NCBI GenBank assembly: GCA_949292905.1
Contig: CASFAV010000016.1
Span: 124,001-188,000 of the forward strand
DNA: 64,000 nucleotides
Direction: 5' to 3'
From: an uncultured Eubacteriales bacterium
GTDB lineage: Bacteria > Bacillota > Clostridia > Christensenellales > DTU072
Numbering within the stretch: position 1 is the stretch's first letter; each line of letters starts with the position of its first letter. A program made the translations under genes and the position numbers. The notes beneath the pieces were generated by a model, which worked only from the letters and a program-made list of their open reading frames with translations, did no database searches and was not told the origin of the DNA. Positions 9,901 through 15,463 of this stretch are shown one piece after another.

Positions 9901-11725
9901 GGTAGATCGCGCTTACGACGGGACGACGGCGGTCAATGTGCTCGGTAAACTCGATCGCGTCGTGGAAGGCGACGACGTGGAGGTAGCGTTGTACGGCAGT
10001 ATCGACGACAAGAACGTAGGCGCGGATAAAACCGTATACGTTACCGGAGAACTGTTCGGCGCGGACAAAGGATATTACGTTTTGTCGGAACCTGCAAACG
10101 CAACGGTAACGGTCTACGCAAGGGAAGTCGAAGTAGTCTGGAGCGGTTTGGAAATCACATATAACGGCGAGCCGCAATCTCCGTCCGCCGCCGCCGAAAC
10201 GGGTGTAGAGGGCGAAGCGCTTACTTTGGCGGTTTACGGCGAAGGTACTACGGTAGGCAGGTATGACGCGACCGCAGTGATCGAGCCCGCCGATCCGAAT
10301 TATGCGCTTACGGGCGCTTCGACAACGTTTGAAATAGTTAAAGCCGACGGCTTTATCGACGTTTCCGGCGTGCGGACCGTTTATACTTACACTGGAGAAT
10401 TGCAGACGGTCACGGGAGCGGTACTCAATCACTCCGAAACGGAACTCGTATATTCCGACAATACTTTTACTACCGTATCCGAAGGTAACGGAATGGTTGT
10501 TACGGTGAGCGCCGCGGAAACCGAAAACTATACGGCGGCAAGCGCAGAAGTGAAGATAACCGTAAACAAGGCTACTTACGATATGTCGGGCGTGATTTTC
10601 GCGGACGTCGAATTCGTTTACGACGGAAGCGAAAAGACGCTTACGCTCGGCGGCGAGCTGCCGGACGGCGTGACTTACTCGCTCAGCGAAAATATTCGTA
10701 CCGAAGCGGGCGTTACCGTAGTAACCGCGACGTTTATCGGAGACGGAGAGAACTATAACGCCATTCCCGATATGACCGCTACGCTCACCGTTCTAAAAGC
10801 CACTTACGATATGTCCGGAATTACGTTCGAGGACGTAACCTTCGTTATGGACGGTACCGTAAGATCCATAGAGATAAGCGGCGCACTGCCCGACGGAGTA
10901 AGCGTGGAGTACATTGGAAACGGGCAGAGCGAAGACGGCGTTTACGTGGTAACGGCGGTATTTACGGGAGACGTTAACTATAACGATATAGCTCCTATGA
11001 CCGCAACCATAATCATCAACAGCATACAGGTGGCGCATACCGACGACGAAACCGAGCTTACGGACGTGGTCGTCGACGCGCCTGAAGGAGTGCATCCCGA
11101 AACGGCGCTTATCGTCACTCCCGCGAGGGCTTCCTATTTCGAGGAAGCTGTCGGAAACGACGAACGCGTGACGGCGGCTTACGATATTTCGTTGGAGATA
11201 GACGGCGAAGCGCTCGTAACCGAAGGAATGCTGACGGTGAGACTGCTCAAACCCGCTACAGCGGGCGAGAATTTCCGTCTCGTAGCCTTCGACGGAGATA
11301 GCGTTACCGAAATCGAATACGAAATCGACGGCGATTATGTCGTATTCGAGACCGATGAGCTCGTCAGATACGCATTTATCGTGAACGGTCAACCGAGCTA
11401 CACGTTGTTGATAATAGTTTTGCTTGCGGTGCTGTTCCTTGCTGAAATTCTGTTCATAATCTGGAAACGCGCCAAGATGAGAAGGGACAAGAAGTCTCCT
11501 TTTGCGGCGGCGGGAGCCTTCCTCACGTTCGTTGCGCAGAACGAGATAACGCTGATCGCGGTACTCGGCGTAGCCGTGGCGCTACTCGGTATATATATAA
11601 TTTACCTTTATATCCCGAAGAAAAAGAACAAGGAAGGCGAAGACGACGAAGGGCGCGCTCCCGAAAATAAACGCGTTAAACGCAATTCGCGTACCGACAG
11701 GACTTCCGACAGAAGGGGAGCGTAG
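902..11725 (+). CDS. Giant membrane-anchored MBG-repeat surface protein (3607 aa)
   Basis: A very large exported surface protein of unknown ligand. Residues about 10-30 form a signal-peptide hydrophobic segment. Residues about 50-430 contain Gly-rich GLUG-like, probably beta-helical repeats (GGVFGNI, GGFFGNI, GGILGYA). From about 480 to 3400 the protein is a train of MBG-type beta-sandwich modules, recognisable by recurring FTYNG, NAGYYTATA and ETNYALP motifs, interrupted near 2615-2765 and 2915-2985 by Ig-like group-3 type modules (TEYxxGxxFDxSGMxVTA). The C-terminus has hydrophobic segments at about 3499-3520 and 3546-3577 and ends in a Lys/Arg-rich tail, so it is anchored by transmembrane helices rather than an LPXTG sortase motif. 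The start is fixed by GGGAGGG. It stands alone between its own promoter and a terminator at 11769. Adhesion or a role in the cell envelope is inference. Confidence 0.85.
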   Translation: MSASKFSKATVCFVCFTFIFAVALIAAFSCGIIEMPAISLEISAEAATGAATTDVLRDGEVPSGYSPSGEGISNIDTARSNLSGTYYLTDNITITTLAVADNSDGVNIFTGTFDGNGKTITIRAESGALCTNGSIGGLFAILQGTVKNCNIVVETFCARFNSGSEWANAGIIAGAGGANAKVENVYITLKHSPTSMANGSDDAYLSQYGEQSSKNSSMRLGGVFGNIIGSVTVTDTTVDNQTTGNYGFSTHGWRVSGSWTSHSDGFAYIGGFFGNIQSGTITATRIALAGISEAKIHAYNESADSERYNQCFVGGILGYADNGSMNINGLIVTYPVKVSDGANIFSTNGNWDCHAGLIIGYADSGNSGSWEKFYFIDNISDTWWDGGDEQRGTAIKFPSAYSPRFVGESEIAFDISTKQAPNNATQIVKTVNYSGVDYNVMESNIARTSEEVGQTSWFTLDTVNAGGKDTMPSITITAYANQSTISMSSDLTITSDSSAYRATREYNGSNVTAPTISLGDGRTGLNYSESNANKNVGTHTLTTNIGSSDYKRVDYEGTKYVYHTGNGVIYAPQPTSAGDTYDIDKSYIVEVTERNVTIGNANATITYGDTAETVKANNEPTCTSGSLVSGERISAYGVSSYTQCAVNAGSMQSFTYSGVVILDGSDTDVSGNYNITYDNVSATVVKKTIVGNLTLDDNVFSGVEKVATFNVTSGELYNGDAVKMSYSGDRINVTAEGFTATATLPKFDGTNSNYIFNDGLDYISAVLSIIPKTVTISVNSEAPTSYKYSGVWGDTELTGLFVSPIDINGETLLLAFEITHDGAPATAVQYIGEYNIVATLLESYTNYTAVEVETTLNITAKEITVSAVSGGKTYDGQAAPVSELQALFTVKNAIDENSCADLIVNFSEGEVKDAKEYTVTVSLPEDYNKMYVLVGGLPSTIYTISPKDIAVIWGETSFEYDGTPKAPVPTADTGIEGESVTIKVTVQEGSAVNVGTYNATASQSNTNYTLTNTTSVFSITAAALKDLAVSLGNWTYGGTASDPSVTGNTGGGAETVTYSGIAYDGTEYTDSPSAPDRAGEYTVKVSVAANGNYAAGSAQSSFEVIRATLTDNTAAVSVTYDGAAHGLKIALTGFVNGDSFDTASGKVISYGTEEGIYSAEPVTVTNVIDSKTVYYKAEFHNYVTVESSRSVTVTALTVDIDWCLNDFTYNGKVQTVSATYKDIDDVDIALNVTTGREFKNAGYYTATAAFAKGETNYALPETVTKEYSIKKLAVSVQAASVSVQYGESVSSLGWQYSGEARFFETVDFTVTTDATATSSVGTYPTVVTHKSFDNYDVTYLDGVLTVTKRIVTLNIEAKRSQYGDPIATLTAVLNEGSSFAGTDRAETVYKLSTTATATSSVGSYNISGEGINDNYTLIFNNGKSAYEIVKRKVTLNIQPATSVFGDPIAALSATVASGTLVEGDGNVYSLSTSATNRSGVGNYNITGSIKNANYDITFGGYAGAYTITARVVTINWCENKFTYNGSVQTVSATYKDIDDVDIALNVTTDREFKNAGYYTATAAFAGVETNYILPATVTAAYEIKKAASVIDISGVATVYTYTGEEQTVTGATLNHDETALVYSDNTFTTVAEGNGKTVTITAEESANYFEASETVTITVNKLKVDKPSVSVTEFVYDNTEKTLLSAGERFTVAGGTATGADKYTATVSLSDIDNTEWSDGGASSFGIEWEILKADYDMSNVSFTDKEFEYDGQSHTVTVEGVLPTGLDGIQLTVTYSGGTVTDVADGRITVTATFSTASTNYNAPDPMKAYISVYARAVDIVWCANDFTYNGGVQVITATYADVLGSNIPLNVTTDREFKNAGDYTATAAFRNDETNYALPADKSKEYSIRELEVSVVANDAEMEYGDIPANLTWSYAEGSAEFVETDGIILTVITDADSESAAGGNYYTRIVEVTLENYIVNYQDGVFSVAPREITVTIDKKSSVYGDETVELTASVTEGEIVNDDTEVYSLSTSATNTSNAGNYDITGSVLDTNYNITFEGGTNAYTIGKRAVTVTIEGATSVYGAEIAELASAVTDGEIVNGDTEVYSLSTSATNRSNVGEYNINGTVNNLNYDITFEGGTNAYTITAREIIIAWCENNFTYNGKVQTVSATYKDIDDVDIALKVTTDREFRNAGDYTATAAFAKGETNYALPATVTAAYNIAKLAVSVVANDAEMYYGDTPAGLGWSYAEGSAQFVASDNIGLVVSATADNLSSVGEYETAITEAEFENYTVTYAKGVMNVIARKLTVAIDKKSSVYGAEIAELTSSVTSGNIVNDDTDVYSLTTSATNRSKVGNYDITGSVNNANYDITFVGGTSAYTVTAREIIIEWCENDFTYNGGVQTVTAYYKDIDDAEVALDIIVKADGAVAEFKNAGDYTAEAVFKNGETNYALPEIVTKGYSIGKLAVSVIADNAEMEYGDTPANLTWSYAEGSAEFVASDNVTVEVVTDATSASPAGGIYYTRIDTIVDDNYSVSYTDGVMSVIKATPVVNVNVVIPSGGLFTSSAMPVIEWTATSFGAEVSGVVEWVESALVAGTNEYNWIFTPQDTVNYNTVTGKYELTVEAVRLASISPDFTPGENKIYASDTLETLKQYLTVTGTNNDGSSVGVITEYELEGIIKSGICTITVRVGEVTATFDVTVEQVDVTGIRISVAPDKTEYVAFESFDASGMAVTAVYANGSEKVVTDYTVEGGENLLTSVTYVTVKFVDGGAEFEATVNITVKKRRVSVPVAVTGLVYNGAEQTGVSAGEYYTVTNGKGINAGYYTATVSLDDDVNTCWDDENASVEDKQIDWSIAKAIPSASVSVTPTEGLFTSSDMPSISVETSSVPGTAAWVNTELIAGTVSYEWKFVPDDAVNYEEVFGSYTLTVSAVELVSIAITAEPSQTEYEYGDGFDGSGMEVTAYYNDGNSEAVVGYTVDTDILRALGEVTVTVAYCGTSAETTVNVAQRRLSVIDIVAVDRAYDGTTAVNVLGKLDRVVEGDDVEVALYGSIDDKNVGADKTVYVTGELFGADKGYYVLSEPANATVTVYAREVEVVWSGLEITYNGEPQSPSAAAETGVEGEALTLAVYGEGTTVGRYDATAVIEPADPNYALTGASTTFEIVKADGFIDVSGVRTVYTYTGELQTVTGAVLNHSETELVYSDNTFTTVSEGNGMVVTVSAAETENYTAASAEVKITVNKATYDMSGVIFADVEFVYDGSEKTLTLGGELPDGVTYSLSENIRTEAGVTVVTATFIGDGENYNAIPDMTATLTVLKATYDMSGITFEDVTFVMDGTVRSIEISGALPDGVSVEYIGNGQSEDGVYVVTAVFTGDVNYNDIAPMTATIIINSIQVAHTDDETELTDVVVDAPEGVHPETALIVTPARASYFEEAVGNDERVTAAYDISLEIDGEALVTEGMLTVRLLKPATAGENFRLVAFDGDSVTEIEYEIDGDYVVFETDELVRYAFIVNGQPSYTLLIIVLLAVLFLAEILFIIWKRAKMRRDKKSPFAAAGAFLTFVAQNEITLIAVLGVAVALLGIYIIYLYIPKKKNKEGEDDEGRAPENKRVKRNSRTDRTSDRRGA
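4502..8205 (+). repeat. Five near-identical MBG module copies at DNA level
   Basis: Copies start at about 4502, 5446, 6369, 7312 and 8016. Each opens with a codon string for WC-(L/E/A)-N-(D/N/K)-FTYNG and continues through VQTVSATYKDIDDVDIAL and NAG(Y/D)YTATA. Long stretches are base-identical between the first, second and fourth copies, for example around TTTCCGCGACTTATAAAG. The third and fifth copies are more diverged. Spacing is 700-950 bp because other MBG modules lie between. This level of identity suggests recent duplication or gene conversion. Confidence 0.8.
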
Positions 11726-11768
11726 CTTAGCAAAACAGAAAGCGAATTGAAAATTTACCGCATTTACC

Positions 11769-11803
11769 TATCCGCCGCATATCATTATGCGGCGGATATT
11801 TTG
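11769..11803 (+). terminator. Intrinsic terminator of the MBG protein gene
   Basis: Perfect 13-bp stem (11769-11781 with 11786-11798), loop TCAT, followed by TTTT. It lies 44 bp after the stop codon of the giant surface protein. Confidence 0.8.
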
Positions 11804-11840
11804 CTAAGGAATGGGCTCGAAGGAGAAGTCTTTTTCTCGG

Positions 11841-11870
11841 TTGACACAACCCGAGAGCGGCGGTTATAAT
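11841..11870 (+). promoter_or_regulatory. Consensus sigma-A promoter of the PP-loop gene
   Basis: TTGACA (11841-11846), 18-bp spacer, TATAAT (11865-11870). Both hexamers are perfect consensus. The -10 box ends 6 nt before the ATG at 11877, so the transcript would begin at or next to that codon. This also rules out the longer open frame that begins at 11811. Confidence 0.85.
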
Positions 11871-11876
11871 TTTTTT

Positions 11877-13343
11877 ATGAAATCGGACGGAGTACGGACC
11901 ATGGCGCGAAGTATTGAACATATCGACGACGACAAGGTATACGTTTTACAGAACAGGTGGAAAGTCGCCCGCAGACATTTAGTTTATTACGGCATAAGGA
12001 AAGCGCCGCACACTTTCGAAAATTCCGTGCGTATCTCGCGCAGGACGTCGAAAAAACTGGCTTCGCTTGACGGAAGCGTTAGTTTAAGGAGCGTAGGAGC
12101 GACCGCGGCTCTCGTAAGACTGATAAAGCAGGGCATCGTAGTACCGCAGGAAGAATATAAAAAGAACAAAGAGAGTCTTGACGAAGCGGAATTCTGCGTT
12201 AATTGTACGGCGAACGATTATATGATTCCGGGACTCGAACTCGACGAAAACGGTCTGTGCCCCATGTGCGCGATGAAGAAGCGGCTGAAAGGGCTAAAGG
12301 CGCTAATGCCCGTTAAAAACCGCTTTCCGCGCAATAAGCGCGGCGAGTATGACGTCGCTCTGTTCTATACCGGCGGCAAGGATTCCTCGTATCTCATGTA
12401 TTACCTGAGCGAGGTGCTGGGTTTAAGAGTGCTTGCGTTGTGTTGGGAAACGGAATACATATCGCCCAATGCCGCTAAAAGCATAGAAAACGCCCGTAAA
12501 TCGGTTAAAAACACCGATATTATCGTCAGGAAGGTCGATAAAGACGTGATGCGGCGCATTTATGCCGCACACTTTGCGCTTGCGGGGAATACGTGTATGT
12601 GTCCCGCACTCGCGTACGTTCTGTTTTATCCTCTCCTGAGCGAAAAAAAGGTACCTTACCTTGTGCTGGGTAACGAGCCTTCGCAGATGTACAATCTCAT
12701 TTTCAATAATATCTCGCCTGTCGCGGCGTTCAGACCGCGGGTACAGAACCTCGGCAGGATCTTTATAAATCTCGCGCGTATATTTACATTCCGTAAGCCT
12801 TTCAAAGCCGGACAAATGCAGACGTACTTCACCGTCCGCACGTTGGCGAAAGGAACGCCGTTGTATTCGAGCGGCGAGGGGAAATATCACAACGAGCAGG
12901 TACAAAACGTCTATAAAGCACTTGAAGGCGAGAAGGAATTCATGAAATCTTTCAAGGACAGCGTGAAACGCAGTTGGCGTACGGGGAACATACCCGCGCT
13001 CGTTCACGTGGATCTTGCGGAGATATCCGACGGCTATAAGTGGGCGGAGATAAAAGAGTCGATCAAACGCGAAATAGGTTGGGAGGACAGCGCAGAACCG
13101 GATAAAGGTCTACACACTTCCTGTTCGATAGAAAGATGTAAAGAATATACTCAGTTCACGCGCTTCAGAGAAATGAAAAGCAGGGTGATACCGTATACCG
13201 CCATAGAGATGGCGATAGCGGTGCGGGACGGCAATTTGTCGCGCGAAGAAGCCATGCGCGAGATATGCACGTCAACGGGATTTTTCGGTGAACCGCGCGA
13301 GTACGCGGAAATGCTGAGACCTATAAAAGATAAACAAAATTAA
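11877..13343 (+). CDS. PP-loop ATP-pyrophosphatase, N-acetyl sugar amidotransferase-like
   Basis: Contains a zinc-knuckle-like segment CVNC...CPMC (about residues 98-123) followed by the PP-loop YTGGKDSSYL, the nucleotide-binding signature of N-type ATP pyrophosphatases. The combination resembles the WbpG/PseA family of sugar amidotransferases, which aminate a sugar or an acetamido group using ammonia and ATP. At 488 aa it is longer than typical members (350-380 aa). Start choice: the promoter -10 box ends at 11870, so translation begins at ATG 11877 (leaderless) or at in-frame ATG 11901, which has a plausible CGGAG eight bases upstream. No companion HisH/HisF-like ammonia-supplying genes are adjacent, so the substrate is unknown. 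It converges with the next gene with a 4-bp overlap. Confidence 0.7.
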   Translation: MKSDGVRTMARSIEHIDDDKVYVLQNRWKVARRHLVYYGIRKAPHTFENSVRISRRTSKKLASLDGSVSLRSVGATAALVRLIKQGIVVPQEEYKKNKESLDEAEFCVNCTANDYMIPGLELDENGLCPMCAMKKRLKGLKALMPVKNRFPRNKRGEYDVALFYTGGKDSSYLMYYLSEVLGLRVLALCWETEYISPNAAKSIENARKSVKNTDIIVRKVDKDVMRRIYAAHFALAGNTCMCPALAYVLFYPLLSEKKVPYLVLGNEPSQMYNLIFNNISPVAAFRPRVQNLGRIFINLARIFTFRKPFKAGQMQTYFTVRTLAKGTPLYSSGEGKYHNEQVQNVYKALEGEKEFMKSFKDSVKRSWRTGNIPALVHVDLAEISDGYKWAEIKESIKREIGWEDSAEPDKGLHTSCSIERCKEYTQFTRFREMKSRVIPYTAIEMAIAVRDGNLSREEAMREICTSTGFFGEPREYAEMLRPIKDKQN

Positions 13344-14110
13344 ACCGTATCATCGAACTTGTTTTCCAGAATATAAAATTCGGAATCCCGTTCTCGCATT
13401 TTAACTCTAATGAAAACGAGCGGAAAAGGGGAGAGAAATTTTATTTTACGCGCTTTAGAAGGGCACTTGTCCGCGCATGCTCCGCAGAGTATGCAAGTTT
13501 TGCGGTTTACATTGAACGACTTGTCTATAGCGCCTGCGGGACAGGCATTGCAACAGGCGCCGCAAGAGATACAGCGGCTTGAGTCGAACGCGCATTTGCC
13601 GGTAAACGCTTTCAAAATCTTCTGCGCCGACTTACGCGCGGGGCGCGCGTAATACAATGTTTTTGTTACGGTGTTTTCGCCGTTTACGAATGCCGATAGG
13701 GCTTCCGATCGGCTTACGTTCGGAAGGTTGCGTTTTACGGGCGAATAGAAGTGGGGTGCGGGGATGTATGCGCCGCGTTCGGGACGGAAATTCCGTGAGG
13801 CAAGCAGCCCCGCGGCGTTTTCGAGACTTCTGCCTTTGGTCACGCCGCCGTATACGCATATCACGACGGCGCGCGCGTTGCGCCCGTCCGATCGCTTTAT
13901 GTACTCCGCGCAAACGTCGGGGATATTCCGGTTATAAACGGGGAAAACGAAAACGCACGTTTCGTTCGTGTCGAATTCCTGTTTATCCGCGCGAGCTTCG
14001 GGTAAAGTTATATCGGTGAGCTCATCTCTTACCGAAGCTATCGCTTCGGCTATCGCGCGGCAACCGCCCGTAGGAGAAAAGTAAATTATCCGTTTCCTGT
14101 CTCCGTTCAT
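13340..14110 (-). CDS. EFR1-type flavodoxin/ferredoxin fusion protein
   Basis: 256 aa. The N-terminus has a flavodoxin-like FMN phosphate-binding loop (FSPTGGCRAIAEAI), and the C-terminus carries two 4Fe-4S motifs, CISCGACCNAC near residue 180 and CILCGACADKC near 210. This is the layout of EFR1-family ferrodoxins common in anaerobic Clostridia, presumably an electron-transfer protein of the cytoplasm. The usual Thr of the flavodoxin loop is replaced by Cys. The last 4 bases overlap the convergent PP-loop gene. It has its own promoter with the ATG only 6 nt after the -10 box and no Shine-Dalgarno, so it is probably translated from a leaderless mRNA. The electron partner is not evident. Confidence 0.8.
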   Translation of the reverse strand: MNGDRKRIIYFSPTGGCRAIAEAIASVRDELTDITLPEARADKQEFDTNETCVFVFPVYNRNIPDVCAEYIKRSDGRNARAVVICVYGGVTKGRSLENAAGLLASRNFRPERGAYIPAPHFYSPVKRNLPNVSRSEALSAFVNGENTVTKTLYYARPARKSAQKILKAFTGKCAFDSSRCISCGACCNACPAGAIDKSFNVNRKTCILCGACADKCPSKARKIKFLSPFPLVFIRVKMRERDSEFYILENKFDDTV

Positions 14111-14116
14111 ATCACG

Positions 14117-14145
14117 ATTTTAGCAGAATTGCATTAAATTTTCAA
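14117..14145 (-). promoter_or_regulatory. Promoter of the EFR1-type gene
   Basis: On the minus strand TTGAAA (14145-14140), 17-bp spacer, TAAAAT (14122-14117), then CGTGAT and the ATG at 14110. No ribosome binding site fits between the -10 box and the start codon. Confidence 0.7.
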
Positions 14146-14204
14146 TCCCCGCGCGATACGGAGAGTAGGTATTTCGCTTTTTGGGAAAAATTTCTTTCTG
14201 CCCG

Positions 14205-14325
14205 TTGATAAACGCGCAGGTTTAACATACATTATAAATGCAAGAGCAGTGCTTTTGCAGATTGCAGTGACGTTTATGAAATATAAACGAGGCGCGCTTC
14301 CGTTACGGCGGAAGCGCATTTTTTA
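14205..14325 (+). ncRNA. Candidate small RNA with own promoter and terminator
   Basis: Between two leftward genes the plus strand has TTGATA (14205-14210), a 17-bp spacer, TACATT (14228-14233), then about 85 nt with three successive stem-loops: an imperfect TGCAA...TTGCA stem, CGTTTAT...ATAAACG, and GCGCTTCCG (14294-14302) with CGGAAGCGC (14309-14317) followed by ATTTTTTA. The last is an intrinsic terminator usable only on the plus strand, where there is no upstream protein gene to end. The expected start of the RNA is about 14240. A 10-codon frame beginning at 14238 has an odd composition (two Cys, three Gln) and may be incidental. No known RNA family is recognised. Confidence 0.45.
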
Positions 14326-14341
14326 TGTCGTCTATACCTTT

Positions 14342-15268
14342 TTACAGCGCGATCAGAGTGATTTCGGTAGGGTAGAGCGGGGAGCTTTTGTATCGGAGAT
14401 AAAATTTGTAGTCGTCAGATACGGAGTCAATCATTTTCGGTATTTTCCAGAGATCCTCGTTGTTGTGGTACACGGACAACAAAAGTTTGGGGTGGTCGTT
14501 CGCTATATGCTTTTCCGCGCCCGCGAGCGCTTTTTGCTCGTAGCCTTCTATATCCGCTTTTATGAGAGTCAGGGGTTCCGTTACGTCGTCGTCGAGCGTC
14601 GTCACCGGTATAGGCGCGCCTCCTTCCCGCGTAAGCGAATTGGCGGAACTTCCTCCCGCCGATTCGCTGAGATACATCACGCCTTCGGAGTCGCCTACGC
14701 CTTTCAAGCGGAATTCTATATCGCGGTACCCGCGCAAATTTTCTTTCAGTCGCGCAAATACCGACTCCGTTATTTCGTAACAATATATGCGTTTATAGCA
14801 GTTTTCGCCGTAATTACGGATATACGAGCGCACCGTATCCCCCGTGAACGCTCCGAGATCGGCTATCACTTCGCCCGGAGAACACTTGACGAGATCGAGA
14901 TCGAAGTAATCGTCGAACATGTTTTCCTTGGCTTCCGCGGAGGTGATGAAATCGTAACGGAACCAGTTGCTGAGCACCGCGTATAGCGTTTTTTTGGAAC
15001 GGTAGTCTCGAAGGCGCTCGTACACCCACGCAAAATCGTCGATATGCTCGTGCAAAGCCTGCGCTTTCAATTCTATTTCTTCGAAAACGCGGTTGGCGGG
15101 ATCGAGTCTTCCCCAGTATCCGAATTTATTGAAGAAGTCCGCCAGACTTTTTCTCGTGCCTTCCTGAAGAAGGTCGTAGGCTATCCTTATGCGGTAATAT
15201 AGTTCGCGTTCGCCGTACCTGCTTATTTCTTCCGCAAGCGCATAAAAATTTCTGTCTATCACGTTCAT
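14342..15268 (-). CDS. FkbM-family methyltransferase
   Basis: 308 aa from the chosen start. The C-terminal two thirds show a Rossmann SAM-dependent methyltransferase with motif I DLGAFTGDTV, followed by YCYEI at the end of strand 2, and the FkbM-typical LIKADIEGYE. The N-terminal 120 residues are helical and family-unspecific. FkbM proteins methylate sugar or other hydroxyl groups; the acceptor here is unknown. The open frame extends 75 codons further upstream, but that extension has no coding character and would run across the promoter. The promoter places ATG 15268 exactly 6 nt after the -10 box, so this is a probable leaderless gene. Confidence 0.75.
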   Translation of the reverse strand: MNVIDRNFYALAEEISRYGERELYYRIRIAYDLLQEGTRKSLADFFNKFGYWGRLDPANRVFEEIELKAQALHEHIDDFAWVYERLRDYRSKKTLYAVLSNWFRYDFITSAEAKENMFDDYFDLDLVKCSPGEVIADLGAFTGDTVRSYIRNYGENCYKRIYCYEITESVFARLKENLRGYRDIEFRLKGVGDSEGVMYLSESAGGSSANSLTREGGAPIPVTTLDDDVTEPLTLIKADIEGYEQKALAGAEKHIANDHPKLLLSVYHNNEDLWKIPKMIDSVSDDYKFYLRYKSSPLYPTEITLIAL

Positions 15269-15274
15269 GCTTTC

Positions 15275-15303
15275 AATATATGTATGAAAGCCGCAGATTG
15301 CAA
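15275..15303 (-). promoter_or_regulatory. Promoter of the FkbM methyltransferase gene
   Basis: Minus strand TTGCAA (15303-15298), 17-bp spacer, TATATT (15280-15275), then GAAAGC and ATG at 15268. Only a weak GAAAG precedes the start, too close to act as a normal Shine-Dalgarno. Confidence 0.65.
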
Positions 15304-15317
15304 CCGGAACGGAACGC

Positions 15318-15346
15318 TTGACTTTCCGGCGTCGCGGAGTTAAACT
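15318..15346 (+). promoter_or_regulatory. Promoter of the preQ1-controlled operon
   Basis: TTGACT (15318-15323), 17-bp spacer, TAAACT (15341-15346). The predicted start near 15353 lies just before the riboswitch, which fits. Confidence 0.55.
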
Positions 15347-15361
15347 GTATCCGATATCAAT

Positions 15362-15406
15362 AGGACAGTTCGTGACCATCCTGTCGTTAAACAAAACTAC
15401 GGAAGG
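15362..15406 (+). promoter_or_regulatory. PreQ1-I riboswitch aptamer
   Basis: P1 stem GACAG (15364-15368) with CTGTC (15381-15385) encloses the 12-nt loop TTCGTGACCATC. The A-rich tail GTTAAACAAAACTACGG follows. Loop-CC (15376-15377) and tail-GG (15401-15402) can form the short P2 pseudoknot. This matches the compact preQ1-I (queC-type) layout, and the tail UUAAACAAAAC closely resembles the well-studied Thermoanaerobacter aptamer. The gene it precedes encodes a queuosine-precursor transporter, the expected target. Binding preQ1 should favour the terminator that follows. Confidence 0.8.
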
Positions 15407-15408
15407 AT

Positions 15409-15434
15409 GGGCGCATTGCGCCCGTTTTGTTTTT
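15409..15434 (+). terminator. Riboswitch expression-platform terminator
   Basis: GGGCGC (15409-15414), loop ATT, GCGCCC (15418-15423), then GTTTTGTTTTT. The U-rich tract can alternatively pair with the aptamer tail AAACAAAAC (15390-15398), giving a clear competition between aptamer/terminator and read-through. Confidence 0.8.
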
Positions 15435-15463
15435 CGGGTCGCGTTCCGCCCTCCGAGGAAATT

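Noticed and set aside
9116..10432. 438-codon minus-strand frame opposite the giant MBG gene, and similar long antisense frames (3560-4198, 5075-5746)
   Set aside because: The biased, repetitive codon use of the MBG gene leaves the opposite strand free of stops; the products are composition artefacts rich in Arg, Tyr and Gly.
11811..11876. Earlier ATG for the PP-loop protein at 11811
   Set aside because: The consensus promoter lies inside this extension, so it would not be transcribed.
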